Assembly (NCBI GenBank): GCA_937967465.1
Contig: CALBSW010000116.1
Location: 1-38,519, forward strand
DNA from: an uncultured Flavobacteriales bacterium
GTDB lineage: Bacteria; Bacteroidota; Bacteroidia; Flavobacteriales_D; Sanyastnellaceae
Reading direction: 5' to 3'
Length of the DNA: 38,519 nt
In this document: positions 24,230 to 31,031 of the stretch, in pieces
How positions within the stretch are numbered: position 1 is the stretch's first letter
How the letters are laid out: every line of letters starts with the position of its first letter
Position numbers and translations under genes: made by a program
Notes under the pieces: generated by a model
Database searches by the model: none
Told to the model about the DNA's origin: nothing
What the model saw: only the letters and a program-made list of their open reading frames with translations

Positions 24230-25625
24230 GCTCCAGGCTGGTTGGAATGGAAATGTTGCCGGCCGATTTGGGCTGCATGGCGTTGATCGTAGATGACGCG
24301 CCCCCCTGTTCCCAGCGCCGGAATTCAGCCCACAGGGCACGGTCCAGCAATTCGCCCACCTTGCGCGCCCCGCGTGGGGTGAAATGCACGTGGTCCGGGC
24401 CCGCCAAGGCCGGCTGTGCAGCCACCCACGCCGGCATGCTCCCCAGACCGCCCATGACTTCGAGGAGGTCCCAATATGCGGCGCCGGCATCGAGGCTGGC
24501 CTCGAGAAGGGCATCCCGAATGGGGGAGAGCATGGGGTAGGACGTCCAATGGACTCCTGTCTTCTCGGCCATGTCTGATGGGCCGATCACCAGGATGGCG
24601 GCTTCGGGTTGAAGGGCCTGGAAAAGCTGGATTTGGCGCTTCATCCAGCCGGCATACCGCTGGGCTGCGGACGTGTCCCGACAATAAGGGACGCTGTTGC
24701 CTCCGAATTGCAGGACCACCAGATCGGGCGACAGCCGCTCCAGTTGATCGGCATAGACGCGGCGGTTCAGTTTGCGAAAGAGGGTGCCGGAAGAGCCGCG
24801 CATGGCCACGCCGTGCCATTGCACGCCACCGCCCACTGGGTGGAGGGCAAACAGCCTGGGCGGGACCGCAGAAAAGCAGAGCTCCATGTCGGGGTCTCCC
24901 GGCATCATGGCGGACCCCGGCCACGTCACCACGCCAGGAGGGTCGCCTGGCCGCAAGGTGTCCACCGCGGTGCCATTCAGCTGCAGGACGCAAGGGCTGT
25001 GTACCGTGTCGTGCCAGAGCTCCAACGCCGTCCACACGCCAAATCCTTTCGGGCTGCGCGGCTCGCGGCCGACACTGAGACAGAGGGAGGCGTTGGGGTC
25101 GCCTTGTTCCGCATCCGCGTAGCTCGCGAGCAGGCCGTAGTTCTCGTCCTGATCTGTGGTGTCCCTTCGTCCAAAGCGGGTGTGCCGCGTCCACGACCCG
25201 CGATTCGATTGGCGGAGGGAAAAGCTTTGGACCAACGGGATCGGGGGTTGGATGCCGGGGCCGAATCCGCCCCACCGTTCTTGCCAGCGCGCCCGGAGGG
25301 TGCCGGAGATGCGGTCGCCCTCGATTTGACTGTCTCCGTAGTGCAGGATGTGCACGTCTTGACCCGATTGCAGCCGTTGCCAAAGCCGGTCCAACATCTG
25401 GGGCTGAGACTCGGGAATGCGCACCCGAAGTGCCCCAGGAACCCAGGTGGAACTGCTTGCGCTCTGGGTTGGAGTCCCTGCTTTTTGCGGGGACGCAGCA
25501 GCGGGGGCAGGGGGCCGAACAGCAGGTGCCCCTGTGGCGGTTTGGACGCTGTTCAATGGGCGGGCGGCTGAAGTGGCAAGTGAATCGGAGGCGGTTCCCG
25601 TCGGAAAGTCGGGGATGGAATCCAC
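24219..25625 (-). CDS. SGNH hydrolase-fold protein 1 (no signal peptide of its own)
   Basis: 468 aa from GTG 25625. Residues ~10-60 are a Pro/Ala/Ser/Thr-rich linker with no signal peptide or membrane segment. The SGNH domain follows: HILHYGDSQIEGDRISG (Ser99), VVLQFGGNSVPY (block III) and GPDHVHFTPRG (Asp411, His414). It should act in the periplasm, yet has no export signal. The preceding 104-codon gene is in the same frame and ends in TAG only four codons before this GTG, so the two are probably one anchored protein interrupted by a stop, or a coupled pair. AGGGAGG overlapping that stop could serve reinitiation. Confidence 0.85.
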   Translation of the reverse strand: MDSIPDFPTGTASDSLATSAARPLNSVQTATGAPAVRPPAPAAASPQKAGTPTQSASSSTWVPGALRVRIPESQPQMLDRLWQRLQSGQDVHILHYGDSQIEGDRISGTLRARWQERWGGFGPGIQPPIPLVQSFSLRQSNRGSWTRHTRFGRRDTTDQDENYGLLASYADAEQGDPNASLCLSVGREPRSPKGFGVWTALELWHDTVHSPCVLQLNGTAVDTLRPGDPPGVVTWPGSAMMPGDPDMELCFSAVPPRLFALHPVGGGVQWHGVAMRGSSGTLFRKLNRRVYADQLERLSPDLVVLQFGGNSVPYCRDTSAAQRYAGWMKRQIQLFQALQPEAAILVIGPSDMAEKTGVHWTSYPMLSPIRDALLEASLDAGAAYWDLLEVMGGLGSMPAWVAAQPALAGPDHVHFTPRGARKVGELLDRALWAEFRRWEQGGASSTINAMQPKSAGNISIPTSLEHAP

Positions 25626-25632
25626 TGCTGGC

Positions 25633-25639
25633 CCTCCCT
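25633..25639 (-). promoter_or_regulatory. Shine-Dalgarno AGGGAGG before the GTG of SGNH 1
   Basis: AGGGAGG on the minus strand overlaps the upstream TAG stop and ends 7 nt before GTG 25625. A strong SD is rare in this window and may drive reinitiation. Confidence 0.45.
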
Positions 25640-25952
25640 ATGCAGCACTGGAGACGGACGCGGGTGCCTCTGAAGCAGGAGGCGAATGGGATTCGGCTTC
25701 AGCGAGTTGGGCATCGTAGGCAGCCAACAAGTCTTCCACGTCTTCCGGTTTCCACCGGGGAATCACAGGCGTCTCTGGGGAGCTGTTCAGCCCATTGGAC
25801 CACCCCTCTGGCAGCTGAAGCAGAATGGTGCTGTCGCCCACTGTCCATCCTCCCGGAGGACACCACATGGTGAGTCCTGCGGTGACCATCCCCACGAGGA
25901 GGAGTGCCACAACAGGCCGCCAACGGGCATCGGGGGAAGGGGAGGCATTCAC
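25638..25952 (-). CDS. Short membrane-anchor protein, in frame with SGNH 1
   Basis: 104 aa from a GTG at 25952 that overlaps the LysM gene stop as GTGA. One membrane segment (VVALLLVGMVTAGLTMW, about residues 14-30), then an outside-facing part with DSTILLQLPEGW and a helix WKPEDVEDLLAAYDAQLAEAE, and a Ser/Ala-rich end. It is in the same frame as the SGNH protein that starts 12 nt after its TAG, and anchored SGNH proteins in Bacteroidota begin with just such a membrane plus spacer region. I read it as the N-terminal half of that protein. If read through, the product would be about 577 aa. Confidence 0.7.
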   Translation of the reverse strand: MNASPSPDARWRPVVALLLVGMVTAGLTMWCPPGGWTVGDSTILLQLPEGWSNGLNSSPETPVIPRWKPEDVEDLLAAYDAQLAEAESHSPPASEAPASVSSAA

Positions 25953-27322
25953 GGTTGGGGAATTCGAATGCGCATGTCCGGCCGAAGCGCGTCCGGTGCC
26001 ACGTCGTTGGCGCTGAGGATGTCGGCCATGCTCACCCCGGGGTATTGGGATGCAATGGACCAGAAAGACTCGCCAGCCTGAACCGTGTGCCAACGGAACG
26101 CGCCCGACCAAGTGTTGCGTTCAGCAATCGGTGTGGGTGCAGGTGAAGATCCGGCACCGGACACAAGCAGGGTGAGGGATTGTCCGGCGCGAATGAGGTC
26201 GCCTTGCAATCCATTCCACTGTCGGATTTCGTCGATGCGGACCCCGTACCGGCGGGCGATTGTACCGAGTACCTCGCCGGGTTGAACCACATGCGTCACG
26301 GCCGGACTGGGGCGGTCGGGAGACGGCTTCCATGCGCACCAGGATGCCCAATCCTCTGTATCGATACTCGACCAGGACGTGGCCGGCAAGCGCAGGCCGG
26401 GCCGGGTGGAGGTCCATCCAATGGAATCCGTCGTGAACCACGGGTTTTCCTGTCGCACCATGCGGCTGTTGAGATCCAGGTCTCCCAGGGCACTAAAATG
26501 ACTGGGGGTCGGCGCACCCGGGCATTCCGATACGGTCCATTGTTTTTCCCGCAAGGCCCAGAGCGCGGGGAGGCGGTCGCGCTGGAAGTTCCGGTCCACT
26601 TGGAGCCACACCCGGAGGAGGTGGAGCCATCCCAACAGGTCCGCTTCCAGCAATTCGGGGTTCAATCTGCGCGCGGCTTGCGGACCTTGGACCACGTCGA
26701 GGACCTGGCGCATGGGAGACTCCGGGAACCGTTCCATGGCTTGGGCAATCCGGCGGGCCATGGCGGGGTTCATCCGCTCGGGAATGTGGCGCTCATCCCA
26801 GCCCCGCCTGACTTCGAGTCCAAGCGACAATGCCGTGGGCAGATCCAAGGCCCAAGCTCCTGCGCGCCGTCCAGGGCCGTAGTATCCCATATCCCAGCCG
26901 GTGAGCGTGATGGGGAGGATGGCCCATTCTTCGGGAAGGCCCGCTTCGGCCAATGTGGACTCCATGTCCGGCCGAGAGCGATCGGCATGGGCTTCGGCCA
27001 ATCGGAAGAGCCGCATGTCCTGTGCGAGGAGACGTTGCAAGGCGCGGTCCGCGTGGTGCTCGGACTCGGGCAAGGCATCGAGTTCAGTCACCAGTTGTTC
27101 CGCCCAGGGGCTGCGCGCAGGCCAATCTTGAACGCGGAGTTGGGGGGACGCAGGGGCCAAGACACAACCGGGCTCCAGCGCTTCCAGTTCCGCCACCCAT
27201 CCATGCGCCTCGAATTCCCCGACCATCATCGACCAACGGGCCAAGTCAGGTTGCGCCCAAGCCAGCAGCGGAAACATCGCCAGCATGGTGACCGTCGTTC
27301 GGAGTGAATTCAGCAGCAACAT
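25949..27322 (-). CDS. LysM protein with inactive MltD-like transglycosylase domain
   Basis: 457 aa, secreted (signal MLLLNSLRTTVTMLAMFPLLAWAQ). Residues ~95-200 align with MltD-type lytic transglycosylases (GLPEEWAILP, AGAWALDLPTALSLGLEV, DERHIPERMNPAMARRIAQ), but where the catalytic Glu of the PVIESGF signature should be there is PITLTGW, Leu140. Two LysM repeats at ~343-387 (THVVQPGEVLGTIARRYGV) and ~411-455 (WHTVQAGESFWSIASQYPG) should bind peptidoglycan GlcNAc chains. It is first in the operon with SGNH and MBOAT genes, so a non-catalytic glycan-binding scaffold is the likely role. Confidence 0.85.
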   Translation of the reverse strand: MLLLNSLRTTVTMLAMFPLLAWAQPDLARWSMMVGEFEAHGWVAELEALEPGCVLAPASPQLRVQDWPARSPWAEQLVTELDALPESEHHADRALQRLLAQDMRLFRLAEAHADRSRPDMESTLAEAGLPEEWAILPITLTGWDMGYYGPGRRAGAWALDLPTALSLGLEVRRGWDERHIPERMNPAMARRIAQAMERFPESPMRQVLDVVQGPQAARRLNPELLEADLLGWLHLLRVWLQVDRNFQRDRLPALWALREKQWTVSECPGAPTPSHFSALGDLDLNSRMVRQENPWFTTDSIGWTSTRPGLRLPATSWSSIDTEDWASWCAWKPSPDRPSPAVTHVVQPGEVLGTIARRYGVRIDEIRQWNGLQGDLIRAGQSLTLLVSGAGSSPAPTPIAERNTWSGAFRWHTVQAGESFWSIASQYPGVSMADILSANDVAPDALRPDMRIRIPQP

Positions 27323-27337
27323 CAGCGGAATCGTACA

Positions 27338-27345
27338 CGAAGATG
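27338..27345 (-). promoter_or_regulatory. -7-like promoter element CATCTTCG (LysM operon)
   Basis: CATCTTCG on the minus strand, 15 nt before the ATG at 27322; candidate promoter of the O-acylation operon. Confidence 0.35.
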
Positions 27346-27359
27346 CATGAGGGTGAGGC

Positions 27360-27367
27360 TAACTTGA
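27360..27367 (+). promoter_or_regulatory. -7-like promoter element TAACTTGA (hybrid kinase)
   Basis: TAACTTGA, 26 nt before the ATG at 27394, divergent from the operon element 15 nt away. Confidence 0.35.
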
Positions 27368-27393
27368 CCGCTGAGCCAAAGGTTGTTCCCCAA

Positions 27394-28971
27394 ATGTGTC
27401 CGGATTCCATCCACGAAGACGCTTCTTCTCGCCGCATCCAGCAGTTGGAAGAAGAGATTCGTGCGCTTCGCAATTCAGAGGCCCGTTACCGCGGGATCAT
27501 GGAGAACATGGAGCTCGGCATCCTCGAGGTGGACTCAGAGGAAAAGGTCGTTCGTGCCCACCCCCGGTTTTGCGACATCGTAGGGTACACCGAGTCCGAA
27601 TTGATGGGTCAAAAGGCATCGGACGTGTTGCTCGACGAGGAGGCGCGGTCCAACATGGATGCCGTGACCGCTGCGCGCAACGCAGGAAATTCAGGACTCT
27701 ACGAAACGCCCATCCGCACCAAGTCCGGCGAGCTCAAATGGTTGTTGATCAGTGGTGTTCCCATGTTCAATTCAGCGGGGAAGGTCGTCGGCTCGATGGG
27801 CATTCACTACTACATCACCGAGCGGAAACGCGACGAGCAACGCATGGCCGAAGCCATGGCCGAGGCGCAGCGGGCGCGTCAAACCGAACGCGAGTTCTTG
27901 GCCCGGATGAGCCACGAGATCCGCACCCCCATGACGGCCATCCTCGGCATGATTCGCCTGTTGGAAGACACGCCATTGACCGAGCACCAGCGTTCGCTCT
28001 GGAAAGCCATGCTGGATGGGGGAGAAGTCCTCAAGAAGTTGTTGGATGGCGTGCTCAACCTCACGCGGCTCGACGCTGGCCGCATGGAGGTGCAGGCGGA
28101 GGTATTGGATGTGGCGTCCCTCACCAACGGCGTGGTGGCTCCGTTCCGGCCCGTGTTGGAAGAAAAAGGCGTGGCCCTGAATGTCTCGGTTCCCGATCGG
28201 GCACATGTCGAGCTGGATGGGACGCTGTTCACCCAAGTTCTGATGAATTTGCTGGGGAATGCGGTCAAGTTCACGGACAAGGGTGTCGTTTCCGTCACAC
28301 TGCGCTTGGAGCGGGAAGCGGCTCGAGGACGCCTGCATCTGGTGGTCACGGATTCGGGGATTGGCATCCCGGTTGAGGACCAGGCTGTCATTTTTGAGCG
28401 GTTCAAGCAAGCGTCCAATCGGGAGTTCAGACACCAAGGCTCCGGCCTCGGCTTGAGCATCGTGTGCGACATCGTGCACATGATGGGTGGCGAAGTGGAT
28501 GTGGTCAGTGACGTTGGTCAAGGGAGCCGCTTTGAAGTCCAATGGCCGGTCAATTTGGCCGAGATGGAGTTGGCCAAAAAGGCGCCGGACTCCGATGGCA
28601 AGTGGTCGCTGGATGCCCATGTGCTGGTGGCGGAAGACAATGAAATCAATGCCCTTCTGCTGCGCACGATTCTGGAGAAATGGGGCGCAACAGTCCACGT
28701 GGTGGAGAATGGACAAACCGCGTTGGAGGCGTGGCGCGAGGGCGGTTTCGACTTGGTTTGCATGGATGTCCAAATGCCGATCCGCGACGGCATGTGGGCC
28801 ACGGGAAGAATCCGGGAAGAGGAGCGGGGGCACATTCCCATTCTGGGCTTGAGTGCGTTTGCCATGGAGTCGGACAAGCAGGCGGCCTTGGATTCAGGCA
28901 TGGATGCCTACTTGACCAAGCCGTTCACCCCTGAGGGCTTGAAGGCGGTGTTGTTGCGGGTGTTGCATTGA
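27394..28971 (+). CDS. PAS-domain hybrid histidine kinase with receiver domain
   Basis: 525 aa, no membrane segment, so cytoplasmic. Order: short coiled coil (RRIQQLEEEIRALRNSE), PAS domain (~30-145, ending ITERKRDEQRM), HisKA with FLARMSHEIRTPMTAI (His174), HATPase with NLLGNAVKFTDKG, DSGIGIP and GSGLGLSIV, then a receiver with AEDNEIN, phospho-acceptor Asp458 in VCMDVQMP and Lys509 in TKPF. No output or Hpt domain. Start uncertain: ATG 27343 and GTG 27304 are also in frame, but TAACTTGA at 27360 would then lie inside the gene. Divergent from the LysM/SGNH/MBOAT operon; a regulatory link is possible but unproven. Confidence 0.92.
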   Translation: MCPDSIHEDASSRRIQQLEEEIRALRNSEARYRGIMENMELGILEVDSEEKVVRAHPRFCDIVGYTESELMGQKASDVLLDEEARSNMDAVTAARNAGNSGLYETPIRTKSGELKWLLISGVPMFNSAGKVVGSMGIHYYITERKRDEQRMAEAMAEAQRARQTEREFLARMSHEIRTPMTAILGMIRLLEDTPLTEHQRSLWKAMLDGGEVLKKLLDGVLNLTRLDAGRMEVQAEVLDVASLTNGVVAPFRPVLEEKGVALNVSVPDRAHVELDGTLFTQVLMNLLGNAVKFTDKGVVSVTLRLEREAARGRLHLVVTDSGIGIPVEDQAVIFERFKQASNREFRHQGSGLGLSIVCDIVHMMGGEVDVVSDVGQGSRFEVQWPVNLAEMELAKKAPDSDGKWSLDAHVLVAEDNEINALLLRTILEKWGATVHVVENGQTALEAWREGGFDLVCMDVQMPIRDGMWATGRIREEERGHIPILGLSAFAMESDKQAALDSGMDAYLTKPFTPEGLKAVLLRVLH

Positions 28972-29036
28972 ATTTGTGCTCGTCCCGGATGATGGTCCGA
29001 GTCGACCTAAGAGCCGATACACTACATGAATAGCGT

Positions 29037-29060
29037 ATATGAATCGATTAAAATTCATAT
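29037..29060. repeat. Inverted repeat ATATGAAT-N8-ATTCATAT
   Basis: Two perfect 8-bp arms separated by CGATTAAA, preceded by another ATGAAT 13 bp upstream. Operator-like in size and composition. Confidence 0.5.
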
Positions 29061-29082
29061 GATGTTGTATTTAGCGGATACA

Positions 29083-29151
29083 ATGATTATCTTGAAGGTG
29101 TGGTTGACAGGCACTTCCTTCGGGGAAGTCAATCACAGTTGTGAATCGTAG
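29083..29151 (+). other. Possible 22-codon small ORF
   Basis: ATG to TAG frame encoding MIILKVWLTGTSFGEVNHSC plus two residues, ending just before the terminator-like hairpin. No SD and no recognised family; it could be chance, or a leader peptide. Confidence 0.15.
29100..29136 (+). other. Imperfect RNA hairpin
   Basis: GTGGTTGAC pairs with GTCAATCAC (one G-U), enclosing an inner TTCC/GGAA stem with a TTCGG loop and a 6-nt bulge. Followed within 20 nt by a terminator-like hairpin. Confidence 0.4.
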
Positions 29152-29152
29152 A

Positions 29153-29184
29153 GAAGCACCCGCAACGGCGGGTGTTTCCATTTT
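29153..29184 (+). terminator. Terminator-like hairpin
   Basis: GAAGCACCCGC, loop AACG, GCGGGTGTTTC (11 bp with one G-U), then CATTTT. Lies 181 nt after the hybrid kinase stop, so it may end that transcript or a small RNA from the AT-rich core. Confidence 0.5.
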
Positions 29185-29258
29185 AGGTCCGGTGGGTCTT
29201 GTCCGAATCTTGTGGACAAGCTGTCCAAGTCCACCGCCGAGTCGCCGGAAGTCCCGGC

Positions 29259-29266
29259 TAATTTGA
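29259..29266 (+). promoter_or_regulatory. -7-like promoter element TAATTTGA
   Basis: TAATTTGA, 5 nt before the ATG at 29272; argues against the in-frame GTG at 29212. Confidence 0.4.
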
Positions 29267-29271
29267 GGGGC

Positions 29272-29745
29272 ATGGAAGGGGACAGATCGGACAGAAGGTT
29301 CAAGGTCATGGGGGGGCGACGCAGCTTCGATGTGTGCGACTATGTCCGTGAAATGCAAGCTGGTGGACAGGCGTTTGCCGTGCATGTTGGATGTGACAGC
29401 CAAAATCACCGCAACCTCACCGTGTATGTGACCACCGTGGTCTTTCGCTTCCCACGCTCCGGTGCCCATGTCATTTACCGGAAAGAAAAAGTGCCGAAAA
29501 TCCTCGACCTCTGGACCAAACTCTGGGGAGAGACGGAACGCTCGGTGGCCCTCGCCAATTTGCTGCGAGAGGAGAATGGCATCGACATTGAGCAGATCGA
29601 CCTGGATTTCAATACCGACCCGAGTCATCCATCCAACAAGGTGCTCAGCGCGTCCACCGGATACATTCAGTCCTTGGGCTTCCAAAGTGGCGCGAAGCCC
29701 GGCTTGCTGATGGCGGCATGGGCTGCGGATGCCTTGTGCCAATGA
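29272..29745 (+). CDS. RNase H-like YkuK family protein (DUF458)
   Basis: 157 aa, cytoplasmic. AFAVHVGCDSQNH carries the conserved Asp42 of the YkuK RNase H-like fold; VYVTTVVFRF, KVPKILDLWTKLWGETERSVALANLL and DFNTDP...NKVLSASTGYIQSLGF complete the family pattern. No member I know of has a clear substrate. Start at 29272 rests on the TAATTTGA element 5 nt upstream; a GTG at 29212 would add 20 residues. The stop overlaps the next start as ATGA, so the two are coupled. Confidence 0.85.
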   Translation: MEGDRSDRRFKVMGGRRSFDVCDYVREMQAGGQAFAVHVGCDSQNHRNLTVYVTTVVFRFPRSGAHVIYRKEKVPKILDLWTKLWGETERSVALANLLREENGIDIEQIDLDFNTDPSHPSNKVLSASTGYIQSLGFQSGAKPGLLMAAWAADALCQ

Positions 29746-30239
29746 GTGCAGTTCAGGAATTCCGCGCCGAAGTCGTGGTGGCGTGTCCAGTGGAGGAGGT
29801 CTGGTCCTTTTTTCAGACGGCCCAGAATTTGTCCGAGATGACGCCCCCAGAGCAAAAAGTGCGCATCGGGAAGGGCGGAGACACACCACTGCACAACGGG
29901 TTGGAGGTCCGCATCTCGGTGTCTCCAATGCCAGGCGTGCGAACAGGCTGGCTGACCCGCATTGAGGAAGTCCATCCTCCTGAAGAGACCGGAGGCCGAC
30001 CTTGGTTTCGAGACACCCAGTTGCGCGGCCCCTTTGCCTTGTGGGACCACCGCCACGAGTTTGAGCCCGTCCCCGGTGGGTGCCGAGTCGTGGACACGCT
30101 GCGGTACAAGGTGCCATTCGGACAACTCGGACATGCTGTGGCTGGCCGGTGGGTCCGCGGCCAGATGGAGGCACTCTTCGCCTACCGAAAGGAGCAGATG
30201 GAAATTCGTTTCGGTCCACTGGGCTCCGCCCAAAGCTGA
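29742..30239 (+). CDS. SRPBCC-domain protein (COG4276-like)
   Basis: 165 aa, cytoplasmic. FRAEVVVACPVEEVWSFFQTAQNLSEMTPPE, MPGVRTGWLTRIEEVHPPE, FRDTQLRGPFALWDHRHEFEPVPGGCRVVDTLRYKVPFG and the C-terminal helix (EALFAYRKEQME) match the SRPBCC/START-like family once annotated as cell-division inhibitor homologues; that label is not supported by anything here. Its start overlaps the YkuK-like gene stop (ATGA), implying joint expression. Confidence 0.85.
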   Translation: MSAVQEFRAEVVVACPVEEVWSFFQTAQNLSEMTPPEQKVRIGKGGDTPLHNGLEVRISVSPMPGVRTGWLTRIEEVHPPEETGGRPWFRDTQLRGPFALWDHRHEFEPVPGGCRVVDTLRYKVPFGQLGHAVAGRWVRGQMEALFAYRKEQMEIRFGPLGSAQS

Positions 30240-30294
30240 AGCACGGCGTCCTGCGACTCGGGCCCCGCACAGCGCGGCGTTCCGGGGCAAGGCT

Positions 30295-30302
30295 TAACTT
30301 GT
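30295..30302 (+). promoter_or_regulatory. -7-like promoter element TAACTTGT
   Basis: TAACTTGT, 7 nt before the ATG at 30310; argues against the GTG at 30301. Confidence 0.4.
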
Positions 30303-30309
30303 GCTGCCG

Positions 30310-31014
30310 ATGTTGATTCGTTCTGTCTCCTGTCTCACTGCACTGATCTCGTTGCTTTTGTGCAATTCTGCAGCGGGTCAGTTTGGCATCTCGCCCACGG
30401 ACAGTCTGGTGGAACAATTCACCACCGACAGCGTCACCCGCATTTTCCAGATCGATTTTCCAAATGAGTCTCCCGACAGCCTGGGCCTGACTTGGCGGCA
30501 TGTGGGCGGCGGCTGGACCGAAGGTTGGGATGTCAATCTCTGCGACCTGGGAGAGTGTTACACCGGTGTGCCGGCGGATGCCGACATGTTGCCGATGCCA
30601 CCGGACGGGGCGGGGTTTCTGAAGCTCATCGTCAATGCCTACGAATTGGAAGGGTCCTGCTTCCTTCACTTCTGGGTGTGGCCCACAGGAAATCAGGACG
30701 CGCTCATCGATGTCTATTTCGACTTGCGAAACGGCGGCATCAGCTCCGTGATGTCCACCGAGGAAGGCGCCGTGCCAACGGTGTTTCCCAATCCGGTTGA
30801 ATCCGGCGAATCCATTGTCATTTCCCTCTCTCCATCCGAAGCCCAAAAAATGGGGCGCCCGATGCAACGGTTCGGGCCGGATGGGAGGTTACAACCTTGT
30901 TCCACCACCTGCGGACCAGCTGGCGTCACCGTCTCCACGGCGGGATGGCCATCCGGGCACCATTGGATCCAATGGTCCGATGTGCACGCCCCCATCCACG
31001 TGGTGGTCGAATGA
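30310..31014 (+). CDS. Secreted protein with T9SS-type C-terminus
   Basis: 234 aa. Signal peptide MLIRSVSCLTALISLLLCNSAAGQ. The middle part (FQIDFPNESPDSLGLTWRHVGG, NLCDLGECYTGVP, FLHFWVWPTG) looks like a small beta-sandwich of a kind common in Bacteroidota surface proteins. The end, from TVFPNPVESGESIVISLS to HAPIHVVVE, follows the type A T9SS sorting pattern though it is diverged. ATG 30310 was preferred to GTG 30301. It ends 17 nt before the C25 protease and is likely co-transcribed with it. Confidence 0.8.
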   Translation: MLIRSVSCLTALISLLLCNSAAGQFGISPTDSLVEQFTTDSVTRIFQIDFPNESPDSLGLTWRHVGGGWTEGWDVNLCDLGECYTGVPADADMLPMPPDGAGFLKLIVNAYELEGSCFLHFWVWPTGNQDALIDVYFDLRNGGISSVMSTEEGAVPTVFPNPVESGESIVISLSPSEAQKMGRPMQRFGPDGRLQPCSTTCGPAGVTVSTAGWPSGHHWIQWSDVHAPIHVVVE

Positions 31015-31031
31015 CCTGCAAAATCAGAACC

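Larger units (their letters stand above)
28972..29271. other. 300-nt non-coding stretch with AT-rich core
   Basis: The only long gap between genes. About 29000-29095 is clearly AT-rich against the GC-rich surroundings. It holds ATGAAT repeats at 29026-29031 and 29039-29044, an 8-bp dyad, a complex hairpin, a 22-codon frame at 29083-29151, a terminator-like hairpin, and a TGGACA-AGC-TGTCCA palindrome at 29213-29227. A small RNA gene, a leader region or an operator are all possible; I cannot decide. Confidence 0.5.

Noticed and set aside
29071..30867. 598-codon open frame on the minus strand
   Set aside because: Antisense to the YkuK-like and SRPBCC genes, which have family motifs and ATGA coupling.
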